Source: Orrella marina (GTDB lineage Bacteria; Pseudomonadota; Gammaproteobacteria; Burkholderiales; Burkholderiaceae_B). Taken from it: 64,000 bases of DNA. The notes beneath the pieces were generated by a model that saw nothing but the letters and a program-made list of their open reading frames with translations, was not told the origin of the DNA and made no database searches. Every line of letters begins with the position of its first letter. Within the stretch, counting starts at the first letter, position 1. A program made the position numbers and the translations under genes. Below are positions 11,244 through 20,257 of the stretch, piece after piece. The DNA lies in assembly GCF_003058465.1 (NCBI RefSeq), contig NZ_CP028901.1, forward strand, positions 3,596,001 through 3,660,000. The letters run 5' to 3'.

Positions 11244-13277
11244 TTGATTCCATTGAATCGGGCGCAGGAAGAAGCCGTTCACTACCTTGACGGACCATGT
11301 CTGGTGCTGGCGGGGGCAGGGTCTGGCAAGACTCGAGTGATCACACGCAAAATTGCCTACCTGATTCAGGAGTGCGGATATTCGGCGCGCCACATCTACG
11401 CGCTGACCTTCACCAACAAAGCAGCAGCCGAGATGGCTCATCGCCTTGAATCCTTGCTCGGTCGCAGCGCAAGCCGAGGTCTCACAATCTCCACATTCCA
11501 TTCGCTCGGCGTGCGATTTTTGAGGGAAGAAGCCCAGGCACTGGGACTCAAGCGTGGCTTTTCCATTCTGGACGGCCAGGATGCCATGGGGCTCATCCAG
11601 GCCATTGTCCAGACGACAGACCGTGCCCGTCTCAAACATCTGCAGCAGGTGATCTCACTCTGGAAGAATGCCGCAGTGGATCCGGATCAGGCGGCAGTGC
11701 TTGCCCAGAAGTCTGGTGAGATTGATGCCTCCCGGGTGTATTACAGTTATCAGGCAACACTCAAGGCTTATCAGGCAGTCGATTTCGATGATTTGATACT
11801 GCTACCGTTACGCTTGTTGTCGGAGAATCAAGAGGTCCGTGCGCGCTGGCAGTCAAGAGTGCGATACCTGCTTGTCGATGAATACCAGGACACGAATGCG
11901 TGTCAGTACCAGTTGCTACGCGAGCTGACTGGGCCGCGTTCGATGTTCACAGCCGTGGGTGATGATGACCAGGCGATTTACGGCTGGCGCGGTGCAACTG
12001 TTGAGAATCTCGCCAGATTACGCGAAGACTATCCCGACCTGCATCTGATCAAGCTGGAGCAGAATTACCGCTCAAGCCAGACAATTCTTGCAGCGGCTAA
12101 CCGTGTCATCGAAGCCAATCCAAAGCTTTTTGACAAGCGGCTCTGGTCTGAGCACGGCGTGGGTGATCCGATCACGGTTACCCGAATGGACAATGACCAG
12201 ATGGAGGCTCAGTCCGTTGCTGTGCGGCTATCGGCGGCCCGGTTCGAGAAGCAGGCAAAGTGGCAGGATTTTGCGATCTTGTATCGAAGTAACCAGCAGG
12301 CACGAGTGATTGAGCAAGCGCTACGGGATCTTCGTATCCCATACACGGTTTCCGGAGGCCAAAGCTTTTTTGAGAAGCAGGAGATACGGGACGTGCTTGC
12401 TTATCTTCGGCTGATTGCCAACGATGACGACGACCCGGCGTTCATTCGTGCCGCTACCACACCTCGACGTGGAATCGGTCAGGCGAGTCTGCATGCCTTG
12501 GGAGAGTACGCCGGTCAGCATCAAGTGAGTCTGATGCAGGCGGCGCAAAGTGACAGTCTTGGCCAGATATTGCAGCCAAAGCAGCTCGATGCGGTTCAGG
12601 GATTTGTCCATTTCATCCGGATATTTCAGACGCGGGCTGACAAGCCAGGTCATATAGAGCCCGTGGACAAGCTGCTCGATGAGCTGCTGGCAAATGTCGG
12701 GTACGAGAACCATCTGTTCGATACTGCGTCAGATGACCGTTCGGCTCAGTCAAAATGGCAGAATGTGCTGGATCTGGTGGACTGGCTAAAGAGTAAGGCG
12801 CAGGAGCGGGATCACGGTCTGGCAGGACTGGTGCAACACGTGGCGCTGGTCACGATGCTGGATCGGCAGCAGGACGAGGACCCCGATGCGGTCAAACTGT
12901 CCACATTGCACGCATCCAAAGGTCTGGAGTTTCCGCATGTCTATCTCGTCGGAGTCGAGGAGGGCTTGCTGCCACATCTGGGCAGGGAGGACGATCTGAC
13001 GGTTGATGATGATGTTCAGGCACTGGCCAATCGCATCCAGGAAGAGCGGCGGTTGATGTATGTAGGAATCACCCGGGCGCAGCGTAGTCTGCATCTGACG
13101 TGGTGTTCCCGTCGACGCCGAGCTCGCCAGGACCGGGTCTGCGAACTGTCACGGTTCGTGGCGGAAATGGGTCTTGTGTCTAACAAGACGGTTGAAGATC
13201 CGGCGAACGGGCTCTCTCCGGCGAAACGGCTGGACATGCTCAAAGATCTGCTGGCCAGCAAGAAAAAAGCGGTTTGA
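11244..13277 (+). CDS. rep: ATP-dependent DNA helicase Rep (UvrD/PcrA family)
   Basis: A superfamily-1 3'-5' helicase that clears proteins ahead of the fork and helps PriA-dependent restart. The N-terminus (NRAQEEAVHYLDGPCLVLAG, P-loop GAGSGKT) and the total length of 677 residues match Rep rather than UvrD, which is typically near 720. DEYQDTN (Walker B), GDDDQAIYGWRGA and the C-terminal motif VGITRAQRSLHLTWC are present. The start is TTG at 11244, supported by GTGAGGG six bases upstream, because the only earlier in-register alternatives run into a stop. A hairpin overlaps its 3' end, and nnrD converges on it. Confidence 0.93.
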   Translation: MIPLNRAQEEAVHYLDGPCLVLAGAGSGKTRVITRKIAYLIQECGYSARHIYALTFTNKAAAEMAHRLESLLGRSASRGLTISTFHSLGVRFLREEAQALGLKRGFSILDGQDAMGLIQAIVQTTDRARLKHLQQVISLWKNAAVDPDQAAVLAQKSGEIDASRVYYSYQATLKAYQAVDFDDLILLPLRLLSENQEVRARWQSRVRYLLVDEYQDTNACQYQLLRELTGPRSMFTAVGDDDQAIYGWRGATVENLARLREDYPDLHLIKLEQNYRSSQTILAAANRVIEANPKLFDKRLWSEHGVGDPITVTRMDNDQMEAQSVAVRLSAARFEKQAKWQDFAILYRSNQQARVIEQALRDLRIPYTVSGGQSFFEKQEIRDVLAYLRLIANDDDDPAFIRAATTPRRGIGQASLHALGEYAGQHQVSLMQAAQSDSLGQILQPKQLDAVQGFVHFIRIFQTRADKPGHIEPVDKLLDELLANVGYENHLFDTASDDRSAQSKWQNVLDLVDWLKSKAQERDHGLAGLVQHVALVTMLDRQQDEDPDAVKLSTLHASKGLEFPHVYLVGVEEGLLPHLGREDDLTVDDDVQALANRIQEERRLMYVGITRAQRSLHLTWCSRRRRARQDRVCELSRFVAEMGLVSNKTVEDPANGLSPAKRLDMLKDLLASKKKAV

Positions 13278-13305
13278 CCGGTTCGATAGACGAACAGGCG
13301 GTCAA
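13274..13305. terminator. hairpin between convergent rep and nnrD
   Basis: TTGACCG (13274-13280) pairs with CGGTCAA (13299-13305). An inner stem, GTTCG/CGAAC, lies at 13281-13285 and 13291-13295. It overlaps the stop codons of both converging genes. No T-run is present on either side, so terminator function is inferred from position. Confidence 0.5.
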
Positions 13306-14278
13306 GCTCGGCCAGGTATCTGGTGGCTGATACCGTACAAGGCAATTTCCTGCTCCAGATCGCTACTGGAGTTGCGTAGTGTTCGGACAGAGTCAACGAT
13401 GTCGGATGCTGTGACACCGATGGGACCGCCGAGCTTGCTGGTCATAGCCTCTCCAGCGGCACCGTGCAGCCATACAGCGCCGCAAACAGCCGTCGCCACG
13501 TCATAACCTTGTGCCAGCAGACTGGCTATCAGGCCTGTCAGGACATCGCCCGTGCCGGCTGTGGCAAGCGCAACATTGCCGGTAGGATTGATATAGAGTC
13601 TGCCATCCGGAGATGCAATCAGAGTACGGTGGCCTTTGAGCACCACCCATGCCCGATACTGGCCGGAAATCCGGAGGGCAGCCGATAGTCTCCTGGCCTG
13701 TACCTCATCGGTTGTGGTGTGTAACAGTCGCGCGGCTTCGGCCGGGTGAGGGGTAAGGACGATATTGTCGTCGGACCAGTCTGGCTCGACCGTTGCATTG
13801 GCGAGTGCGTTCAGTGCGTCAGCATCAATGACTGTCGGCGTTGCCGCGCGCACGTGCAACAATTCCCTGAATAAACTGACTGAGTCCGCAGAGGATCCCA
13901 TCCCGCATCCGACCCCCATGCATTGATTTGACGTGCGTTGGCGAGCATCTCCCGCGCGGGCCGGATCATCAACTCTGGCTGGACATAGTCAACCACGACA
14001 TCAGGCCGATGCTGGGCAAGACTGACATAAACCCTTCCGGCACCTGCCTTGAGTGCACTACGGCCAGCGAGCAGGGCTGCGCCTGTCATGCCCGGCGCAC
14101 CACCCAGGATACCGACCGAGCCGAAAGTGCCTTTGTGTCCTTCTGGATCACGGCCGGTGAGGATGTTGCAGAACAGTTGCGGTGTGATGAGTACAGGCTC
14201 AGACGTCTGAGCCTGGCGTGGCTGAAGCGGCTGATTGCTGTTGGCTGATTGGTCGGGGTCGATTGAACGCTTGGACAT
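13302..14278 (-). pseudogene. nnrD: ADP-dependent NAD(P)H-hydrate dehydratase, split by a one-base frameshift
   Basis: NnrD repairs hydrated NAD(P)H. The N-terminal half (from ATG 14278) has GTFGSVGILGGAPGMTGA and the C-terminal half has ATAGTGDVLTGLIASLLAQG, both hallmarks of the carbohydrate-kinase-like family. The halves are in different frames. The first ends ...RQINAWG and the second resumes at GVGCGMGSSADS. Adding one C to the five-C run at 13913-13917 (five G on the coding strand) restores a single protein of about 325 residues with the expected GxGxG-type motif. It lacks an NnrE epimerase domain, so this is the stand-alone form. Either the gene is truly broken or the base is missing from the assembly. 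It is divergent from the next gene, 64 bases away. Confidence 0.85.
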
Positions 14279-14342
14279 GATCTCAGGCAAAATGATGGGC
14301 GAAGCAGCCTGAATCAGGCAATCATCTAAAGGAGCAAAACTC

Positions 14343-15869
14343 GTGACACAGATCAAGACAGTAGGCGTAGTTGGTGTAGGCGCCATGGGTAAAGGCATTG
14401 TACAGATTGCGGCACAGGCCGGGTTCGATGTCATGATGTTTGACCAGCGCACCGAAGCGGTACAAGCCGCCAAGGTGGATATCGCCAAGGTCTGGGATAG
14501 TCTGGTTGCCAAAGGCCGAATGACCGAGAGCGCAGCAAGGGAATCTGTCGAGAACCTTCACGTTGCGCAAAGCCTGTCCGAACTTGCCAGATGCGACGTG
14601 GTGGTTGAGGCGATCATTGAACGCCTCGATATCAAGCAATCACTGTTTAAGGAGCTTGAAGGGGTTGTGAGCGAGTCATGCGTTCTTGTGACTAACACAT
14701 CGTCCTTGTCGGTGACTGCCATTGCGTCGGGTTGTACACATCCACAGCGTGTTGCCGGATTCCATTTTTTCAACCCCGTCCCGCTCATGAAGCTCGTGGA
14801 AGTGATCGACGGGACCCGCGGAGATCCAGCTGTCGGTGATGTGTTGATGGAATTCGCTCGACAGATGGGACACACGCCTGTGCGCTGCAAGGATATGCCC
14901 GGTTTCATTGTCAATCATGCCGGACGAGGGCTTGGTACGGAAGGGTTCCGTGTGGTCCAGGAACAAGTGACTGACTACGAAACAGTTGACAGGGTCATGC
15001 GAGAACAGTGTGGATTTCGCATGGGACCATTTGAACTGATGGATCTCACCGGACTGGATGTTTCGCACTTTGTGATGGAGTCAATCTACCAGCAGTTTTA
15101 CGATGAAACCCGCTTCAGACCATCACCGCTGGGCGCCGTGCGGGTTGCTGCAGGACTTTACGGACGCAAGAGTGGTGGCGGGTTCTATCAGTATGCCAAT
15201 GGAAAAAAGCTTGAATCCGAGCTGGATCCAGTGCCGGCATTTGATTCTCTACCCAGTGTCTGGGTCAGCCCGGAGCATCCGCACGGGCACTCGATCGCGA
15301 CGGCCTGGCTCAGGCAGCTCGGTGCTGCTATCCAGACGGGGAATCATCCTGACAAGGACAGTCTGATTGTCGTGACACCGTACGGTGAGGATGTGGCGAC
15401 AGCGATTGCAGAGCAAAGTCTGGATCCAGAGAGAACCATCGGTCTCGATACTTTTGGTGCAATGTCTCCTCAGCGGCACCGCACCTTGATGGTGGCCATG
15501 ACCACCTCGCCACACTGGCGTGATGTGGCGCACGCGATTTTTTCGATGGATCAGGTTCAAGTCAGCATCATCCAGGATTCACCAGGTTTCATTGGTCAGC
15601 GCATCCAGGCCATGATCGTCAACATCGCATGTGAGATTGCACAGCAGGGTATTGCGACGCCTGCCGATATCGATCGGGCGGTCAAGCTAGGTCTGAATTA
15701 CCCGGCGGGCCCGCTCAGTCTTGGCGACAGTCTGGGCACTTCAAGGGTTCTGGAGATTCTGGAGAACATGCAAACTGTTACCGGTGATATGCGTTACCGG
15801 CCCAGTCTCTGGTTGAGACGCAGGGTTTTGCTGGAGCGTTCTTTGCTGGAGAGCCCAGCGACGGTCTGA
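14343..15869 (+). CDS. 3-hydroxyacyl-CoA dehydrogenase, long PaaH-like form
   Basis: Oxidises 3-hydroxyacyl-CoA with NAD+ in beta-oxidation or aromatic-compound degradation. Residues 1-185 form the Rossmann domain (VGVVGVGAMGKGIVQ). The catalytic histidine lies in AGFHFFNPVPLMKLVEV. A first C-terminal 3HCDH domain follows (DMPGFIVNHAGRGLGTEG ... LMDLTGLD), then a linker and a second 3HCDH-like repeat near the end (DSPGFIGQRIQAMIVNIA ... LGLNYPAGPLSLGDSLG). The 508-residue length and duplicated C-terminal domain match the PaaH/PaaC type rather than the roughly 285-residue short form. The start is GTG, with AAGGAG about nine bases upstream. No thiolase or hydratase gene is adjacent, so the exact substrate is not known. 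Confidence 0.88.
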   Translation: MTQIKTVGVVGVGAMGKGIVQIAAQAGFDVMMFDQRTEAVQAAKVDIAKVWDSLVAKGRMTESAARESVENLHVAQSLSELARCDVVVEAIIERLDIKQSLFKELEGVVSESCVLVTNTSSLSVTAIASGCTHPQRVAGFHFFNPVPLMKLVEVIDGTRGDPAVGDVLMEFARQMGHTPVRCKDMPGFIVNHAGRGLGTEGFRVVQEQVTDYETVDRVMREQCGFRMGPFELMDLTGLDVSHFVMESIYQQFYDETRFRPSPLGAVRVAAGLYGRKSGGGFYQYANGKKLESELDPVPAFDSLPSVWVSPEHPHGHSIATAWLRQLGAAIQTGNHPDKDSLIVVTPYGEDVATAIAEQSLDPERTIGLDTFGAMSPQRHRTLMVAMTTSPHWRDVAHAIFSMDQVQVSIIQDSPGFIGQRIQAMIVNIACEIAQQGIATPADIDRAVKLGLNYPAGPLSLGDSLGTSRVLEILENMQTVTGDMRYRPSLWLRRRVLLERSLLESPATV

Positions 15870-16336
15870 GATCTCTCCTTATCGGGATGGGGAGCAATCC
15901 TCACGGACTGCACCCCTCCCGCACCGCAGATCCGCACTGGGTGGTTGAAATGGTTGGTTAGACTGTCAGGGCTTGTGTTACTCCCGACTCGGACACTTTT
16001 TCGTTTCGATGACCAGAGGGCTTGCCTCCCTGTCCTTCAGACCTTCACCACAAATTTCAGCATCTGCGGCCCAGCTTGTGATGATGTTCTCTGCTGACTG
16101 CTCGTTCAGGCACAGCCGTTGCCTCTTCAGTCAGAAGGCGAGATCTGCCCGAGTAAGAAACACATATCTTCATCACATAACCGCCGCATCTACGCCACCT
16201 CGCAGTGGTGGTCACGAAATCTTCGCGGTTCCTGGCCTGATCGCCCGAATACAGTTGCACTTCACATCGCTCGTTGTGACCAGTTTCTGACGGGACTTTC
16301 ACCCCTAAGAGTACGCTTATGCTGGTCGCACATCCG
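15870..16336. other. intergenic stretch without a supported gene
   Basis: About 470 bases between the dehydrogenase gene and the shared terminator. Open frames of up to about 105 codons exist on both strands, but none has recognisable motifs, a convincing ribosome site or a plausible protein composition. I see no RNA gene or repeat here. Confidence 0.5.
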
Positions 16337-16377
16337 AAATAGAAAAAGGAGCAGCATGGCTGCTCCTTTTTCTATTT
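16337..16377. terminator. bidirectional terminator with a perfect 19-bp stem
   Basis: A perfect 19-bp inverted repeat (16337-16355 with 16359-16377) around the three-base centre ATG. The G+C core (GGAGCAGC) is flanked by an A-run on one side and a T-run on the other, so it can terminate both the rightward and leftward transcripts. It lies between convergent genes, 111 bases past the cytochrome stop. Confidence 0.92.
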
Positions 16378-16488
16378 AAAACAACTCAGGGATGCCACCC
16401 TGCTTCACTAGCGATACACGTCTCTTGATCCGTTCAGGTCGTTCAGTGCGAGGCAGAGGTGATTCTGGTGCTGCCTCGCAAGACGATG

Positions 16489-17466
16489 TTACTGAGACTT
16501 GCTGACCATGTACGCAACTGCAGCGCGCAGGTCACCTTCGCTTGCACTGGCCAGGCCACCCTTGGGAGGCATGGCGCCTTTTCCACTAATCACGACCGAG
16601 ACCATTGCGTCCATGCCGGTTGCAATGTAGGGACCCCAGGCTGCCTTGTCTCCAAGCTTGGGTGCGCCCGCAACACCTGCGGCATGGCAGGCGAAGCAAG
16701 CCTGCTTGTAGATTTTCTCACCTAGCGCCAGGTCAGCATCCGCTACCACCGGCGCAGCCGCAGCCGGGGTTGCTGCTGGTGTGGACTCGTCAGAAGCAGG
16801 CGATGCTGCGGCCTGGGCAGTTTCCTGGGCAGGAGCCTGAGCCGGAGCCGCATCGGCTGCCGGCTTGGCTTCAGGTGCAGGTGCAGGTGCAGGTGCAGGT
16901 TCAGTCGCGGCAGGTTTTTCCTCGCTGGCCGATTCGTCGGAAGCAGCTTCAGCCGGCTCCTGGAAATCACCACCAGCTGCGTTCGCTATGTAGACGACTG
17001 CACGGGCAATCTCGAGATCGTCAAGGCTCGGGTTGCCGCCTTTCGGGGGCATTGCACCCTTGCCGTTGGTGACAGCGGTAATCATGGCTTCGAGACCGGT
17101 GCTGATTGGACCAGCCCAGGCGGCCTTGTCACCAAACTTCCAGGCGCCCGCGACGCCTGAGGTGTGACAGGCTGCACAGACGGCGTTATAGACCTGTTCG
17201 CCAGTCTGCATCACTTTGGGTGCGCTGGCGTCGACCAGCTCGATCCGGGCCACAGGCGCGATCCGCAAGGCGGTTGCCTCGGGTCCCAGGGTATCCGAAC
17301 CCGCGGCAGTGCGCGTGCCAGAGGTGACCCAGCTCACCAGCAGGAAGATGATGATGATAGGAACGATAAATGCCAGCAATACAGTCACGATCAATTGCTT
17401 GGGCGTTTTGATCGGAGACTCGTGCTCTTCTATGTGTTCTTGCTGATGTTCGTGAGATTGACTCAT
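16489..17466 (-). CDS. membrane-anchored dihaem cytochrome c (cytochrome c5-like)
   Basis: A periplasmic electron carrier with two c-type haem domains. From ATG 17466 it has 325 residues. A short histidine/glutamate-rich cytoplasmic tail (HEHQQEHIEEHE) comes first, then one uncleaved membrane helix (about 26-46). Cytochrome domain 1 has CAACH and the axial-Met region GAMPPKGG. A long Pro/Ala/Glu linker follows (about 170-240). Domain 2 has CFACH and again GAMPPKGG. The two domains are internal duplicates. The upstream ATG-less extension to 17487 is unlikely. No oxidase gene lies next to it, so its redox partner is not visible. It uses the strong bidirectional terminator downstream. Confidence 0.88.
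   Translation of the reverse strand: MSQSHEHQQEHIEEHESPIKTPKQLIVTVLLAFIVPIIIIFLLVSWVTSGTRTAAGSDTLGPEATALRIAPVARIELVDASAPKVMQTGEQVYNAVCAACHTSGVAGAWKFGDKAAWAGPISTGLEAMITAVTNGKGAMPPKGGNPSLDDLEIARAVVYIANAAGGDFQEPAEAASDESASEEKPAATEPAPAPAPAPEAKPAADAAPAQAPAQETAQAAASPASDESTPAATPAAAAPVVADADLALGEKIYKQACFACHAAGVAGAPKLGDKAAWGPYIATGMDAMVSVVISGKGAMPPKGGLASASEGDLRAAVAYMVSKSQ
16872..16900. repeat. hexanucleotide microsatellite in the cytochrome linker
   Basis: CAGGTG occurs four times in perfect tandem, followed by CAGGT. On the coding strand it encodes alternating Pro-Ala in the flexible linker. Because the unit is six bases, slippage would change linker length without shifting the frame. Confidence 0.85.
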
Positions 17467-17577
17467 GAGGCAGGCCCTAAGTTGCAATGGCGGAAATCCC
17501 GAGAATTATACCGATAATGCGGGCTGTGCCGACAAGCTCAAGCAGGATTGCTCGTTATGGGTATAATTCAGGACTTG

Positions 17578-17652
17578 GCGCCCGTAGTTCAATGGATAGA
17601 ATTAGAGTTTCCGAAGCTCTCGATACAGGTTCGATTCCTGTCGGGCGCGCCA
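17578..17652 (+). tRNA. tRNA-Arg (anticodon CCG)
   Basis: A 75-base cloverleaf. The acceptor arms GCGCCCG and CGGGCGC pair perfectly. The 3' end is G-CCA and encoded in the DNA. The anticodon loop is TTCCGAA, giving anticodon CCG for the arginine codon CGG. The T-arm has GGTTCGATTCC. It lies alone between the divergently oriented cytochrome gene and gshA. Confidence 0.97.
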
Positions 17653-18019
17653 CTTTCCCCCGCCCCTCCTGCTTTGCGTTGTTTCAATTCTTTCTCCTTC
17701 TTCATTTCTTTCCTTCTCCTTCATTTCCTTCGCGTGGCCGTCTTGATTCTGGCAGCGTCGAATGCTGGCTCTGATTTATCGTCTGATTATTCCTGGAGGG
17801 CAGTACCCTTTGACAGGCTCAGTCTATGTCAGAACGGTCGGGCAAGTGTCTGGAAACAGATGTTGATACGTGATTCGATGTGCAATCATCCAGTGTGTCG
17901 GGCCGGTCTGGCGTGCATTTCAAAAGTATTCAATCAGTTCTGAGAACGCTGTGCAATCCGGACCGTCAGGCCTGACCATGACGGATGGAGATGTCAGGGC
18001 CAGCCGTCGGCACGGTCAT
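17653..18019. other. gap between tRNA-Arg and gshA
   Basis: No gene is supported in these 367 bases. Right after the tRNA is a T/C-rich tract that may aid termination. Near the gshA 3' end, GGCCTGAC (17969-17976) can pair with GTCAGGGCC (17993-18002) with one bulge, a weak candidate terminator for gshA. Confidence 0.4.
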
Positions 18020-19588
18020 CTACATGGGTGCCTTGAGTGCCGCGTGAAACTGCCGGACGTATTCTTCAAACGAGACAGAGCGATCGGCCTCGAACTCGTC
18101 TTGCGCCTGAACAGACGCGAGCCGCATCTGTTCAGCCTGCTTGCGCTCTGCCTCCGTGAGACCTGCACGCTTGAAATGTAGTGTGTACTCGCGCGAGGTT
18201 TCAAGACCGAATGCGTGAAACGAACTGTGAGTCTCTTTGAGTGTTTCCAGCACCCGCGCTGAAGGTGTCAGCGAAATATCCAGAACCTTGGCGTGCTGGT
18301 AATCCAGCGCTTCAAGATACAGGGGATCCCCGGTCTGTTCTGACAGTAGGGTGGCGCATGCCCGGATGCCCTCAAATATCTGCTCCGCCCAGCCACTAAG
18401 TGTGATGGGAATGCCACCTTGCCGAAGCTCAAGCCCCGGTTTTCTGCCTTCCTTGACGACCGTGCTGAAGTTTTCTGCACTTTCCTGGCAGAATCCGTCC
18501 TCGCCAAAGTCCGGGCTGCTCTGTAATGCACAAAACAACAGAAAGGCGTCCATGAAGCGAGCCGTGTGTGCGCTGATGCCTGCTGGCTCGAATGGATCGA
18601 TGTCCAGGCACCGGACTTCGATGTACTGAATCCCACGCTCTGATAGCGCGGTGATGGGTCTTTCTCCACGTCCGGTTGTCCGTTTGGGTCGGATCGTCGA
18701 GTAATACTCGTTTTCGATTTGCAACAGGTTGCAGTTGAGCTGGATCCACTCTCCGTTCTGGTGGGTCCCCATGGTTTGGTACTCTGGCCATGGCGTGGCC
18801 ACAGCCTCGTACATGCGCTGCAAGAAGGTTGGCAGGTCGTTGTAGCAGGGCTTGAGTGTGGACTGCGCCTTGTTCTGATAACCCAGGTCACTCATTCGCA
18901 GACTGGTTGCCCAGGGCAGATAGAGCGTATCGGAATCCAGTTCTTGCAGACTCGTCTGTTTGCCTCTTACAAACTGTTTGTTCAGCACTGGTGATGCGCC
19001 AAAGAGGTACATCAACAACCAGCTATGACGCACGAAATTCCGGATGAGACTGACATACCCTGCTGAGGCGCGAGTCTGGGCAGATTCGCCTTCCAGATCA
19101 AGATGCTCCCAGAAATCCGGATCAAATGAAAAGTTGTAGTGAATGCCGGCAATGCACTGCATGGTTTTGCCGTAGCGGTGGGCGAGCCCCCGGCGGTAGA
19201 CGTGCTTGAGCATGCCGGTGTTGGATTCACCGTACCAGGCGATCGGGATGTCCTCCTCGGAAGGAAGGATGGCTGGCATCGAATGGTTCCACAGTAACTC
19301 GTCACCGAGTCCGTCAGCCGTCAGGCGATGAACCCACTCGACCGCTTGCAGCAGGCTGTCGACAGAGGAGTGCGTCGACGTGATCAGCTCCAGCAGCGAC
19401 TCTGCGTAATCAGTGGTAATGTGGGGGTGCGTCAATGCGCTGCCCAGCGCAACCGGGTGCGGTGTCATGGCCAGATGGCCAGTCGGGCTGGTGCGCAGCC
19501 CCTCTTTTTCAAGACCGCGCAGGCACCGGGACAGAAGCCCGGGCGACTGCTCTATGGCTGCTAGGCGTTTTTGTAGCTTCGTAAGCAA
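18020..19588 (-). CDS. gshA: glutamate-cysteine ligase, E. coli type
   Basis: Joins glutamate and cysteine in an ATP-dependent step, the first and rate-limiting step of glutathione synthesis. The 522-residue length and conserved blocks fit the gammaproteobacterial-type GshA (518 residues in E. coli), not the plant-like alpha/betaproteobacterial type. These blocks include DELLWNHSMPAILPSEEDIP, IAWYGESNTGMLKHVYRRGL and RYGKTMQCIAGIHYNFS. The start is TTG at 19588, preceded by AGGAA at seven bases. No ATG fits better before the conserved N-terminal helix. gshB is not in the window. It appears monocistronic. Confidence 0.95.
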   Translation of the reverse strand: MLTKLQKRLAAIEQSPGLLSRCLRGLEKEGLRTSPTGHLAMTPHPVALGSALTHPHITTDYAESLLELITSTHSSVDSLLQAVEWVHRLTADGLGDELLWNHSMPAILPSEEDIPIAWYGESNTGMLKHVYRRGLAHRYGKTMQCIAGIHYNFSFDPDFWEHLDLEGESAQTRASAGYVSLIRNFVRHSWLLMYLFGASPVLNKQFVRGKQTSLQELDSDTLYLPWATSLRMSDLGYQNKAQSTLKPCYNDLPTFLQRMYEAVATPWPEYQTMGTHQNGEWIQLNCNLLQIENEYYSTIRPKRTTGRGERPITALSERGIQYIEVRCLDIDPFEPAGISAHTARFMDAFLLFCALQSSPDFGEDGFCQESAENFSTVVKEGRKPGLELRQGGIPITLSGWAEQIFEGIRACATLLSEQTGDPLYLEALDYQHAKVLDISLTPSARVLETLKETHSSFHAFGLETSREYTLHFKRAGLTEAERKQAEQMRLASVQAQDEFEADRSVSFEEYVRQFHAALKAPM

Positions 19589-19729
19589 GCGGTTTTCCTG
19601 TTAAGTCATTAAAATTTTCACAAGGTCGGCTCCTGCTGGAGACTCGACTCGTCTTGTCCGCGGTTGCGGTTCGATTGTACGTGAGTCCCTGACTTGTGGG
19701 ATGCACAAAATATTGAGGGTCAGGTTCAG

Positions 19730-20257
19730 ATGTTTTTGGCTACCATGAAATCCTGTCGTGTATGGGGGCGCACCCTGATTCTGCTTGCGGCAGTGGCTCT
19801 CGCCGGCTGCTATCCGGAGTACAACTGGCGCGAAATTCCCGTCGCAGACGGACTGGCTGTTGCTGCGTTTCCTGCCAAGGTGAACGGACAATCCAGAACG
19901 ATCACGCTGGCCGGAGTCGATATGGAATTCACCGTTGAAAGCGCGTGGGTGGACAGCAGCATTTTTGCCTTGGGGTACGCCCGCCTGCCAGCGGATCTGA
20001 GCCCTGGGACCCGCGCGGCGATCCGCCTCGAAATGACGGAATCGCTGTTTCGCAGTCTTGGAGAACAGCCCGGCAAACAAGCGCTCAAGGGTGAGACGTT
20101 TGTCGTTGTGTCGCAGCAGTCAGCCAGTCCTTTGCGAGTGGTGGGAAGAATAGTTGAGCATCGGGATATCATCGTTCGCATGATGGCTTCAGGGCCCGAA
20201 CAGGAGCTGTCCGAGCAGATCGGTCGGGAGTTCACTGGGTCTCTTTCTCTACGATAG
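19730..20257 (+). CDS. small predicted outer-membrane lipoprotein of unknown function
   Basis: The protein starts at ATG 19730 (TGAGGG about ten bases upstream) or ATG 19745. A short basic segment and hydrophobic stretch end in the lipobox VALAGC, so the mature protein would begin with a lipid-modified cysteine. Because the next residues are YPEYN, without aspartate at +2, outer-membrane sorting is expected. The remaining roughly 145 residues look like a compact beta-rich domain with no motif I recognise. Its last 26 bases overlap the 3' end of the opposing LuxR-type gene. Confidence 0.7.
   Translation: MFLATMKSCRVWGRTLILLAAVALAGCYPEYNWREIPVADGLAVAAFPAKVNGQSRTITLAGVDMEFTVESAWVDSSIFALGYARLPADLSPGTRAAIRLEMTESLFRSLGEQPGKQALKGETFVVVSQQSASPLRVVGRIVEHRDIIVRMMASGPEQELSEQIGREFTGSLSLR

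Noticed and set aside
13913..13917. Programmed -1 ribosomal frameshifting in nnrD and aapQ as a designed control
   Set aside because: The runs are only five bases, there is no obvious two-codon slippery heptamer, and I saw no clear downstream stimulatory structure. A simple missing base is more likely.
16057..16302. Possible small genes on either strand between the dehydrogenase and cytochrome genes
   Set aside because: Frames of 80-105 codons with no motifs, poor ribosome sites and unprotein-like composition.
17653..18019. A copy of a common CTTTGACAGGCTCAG-like repeat near 17809-17823
   Set aside because: Only a single short match without a second copy in the window; not enough to call a repeat.
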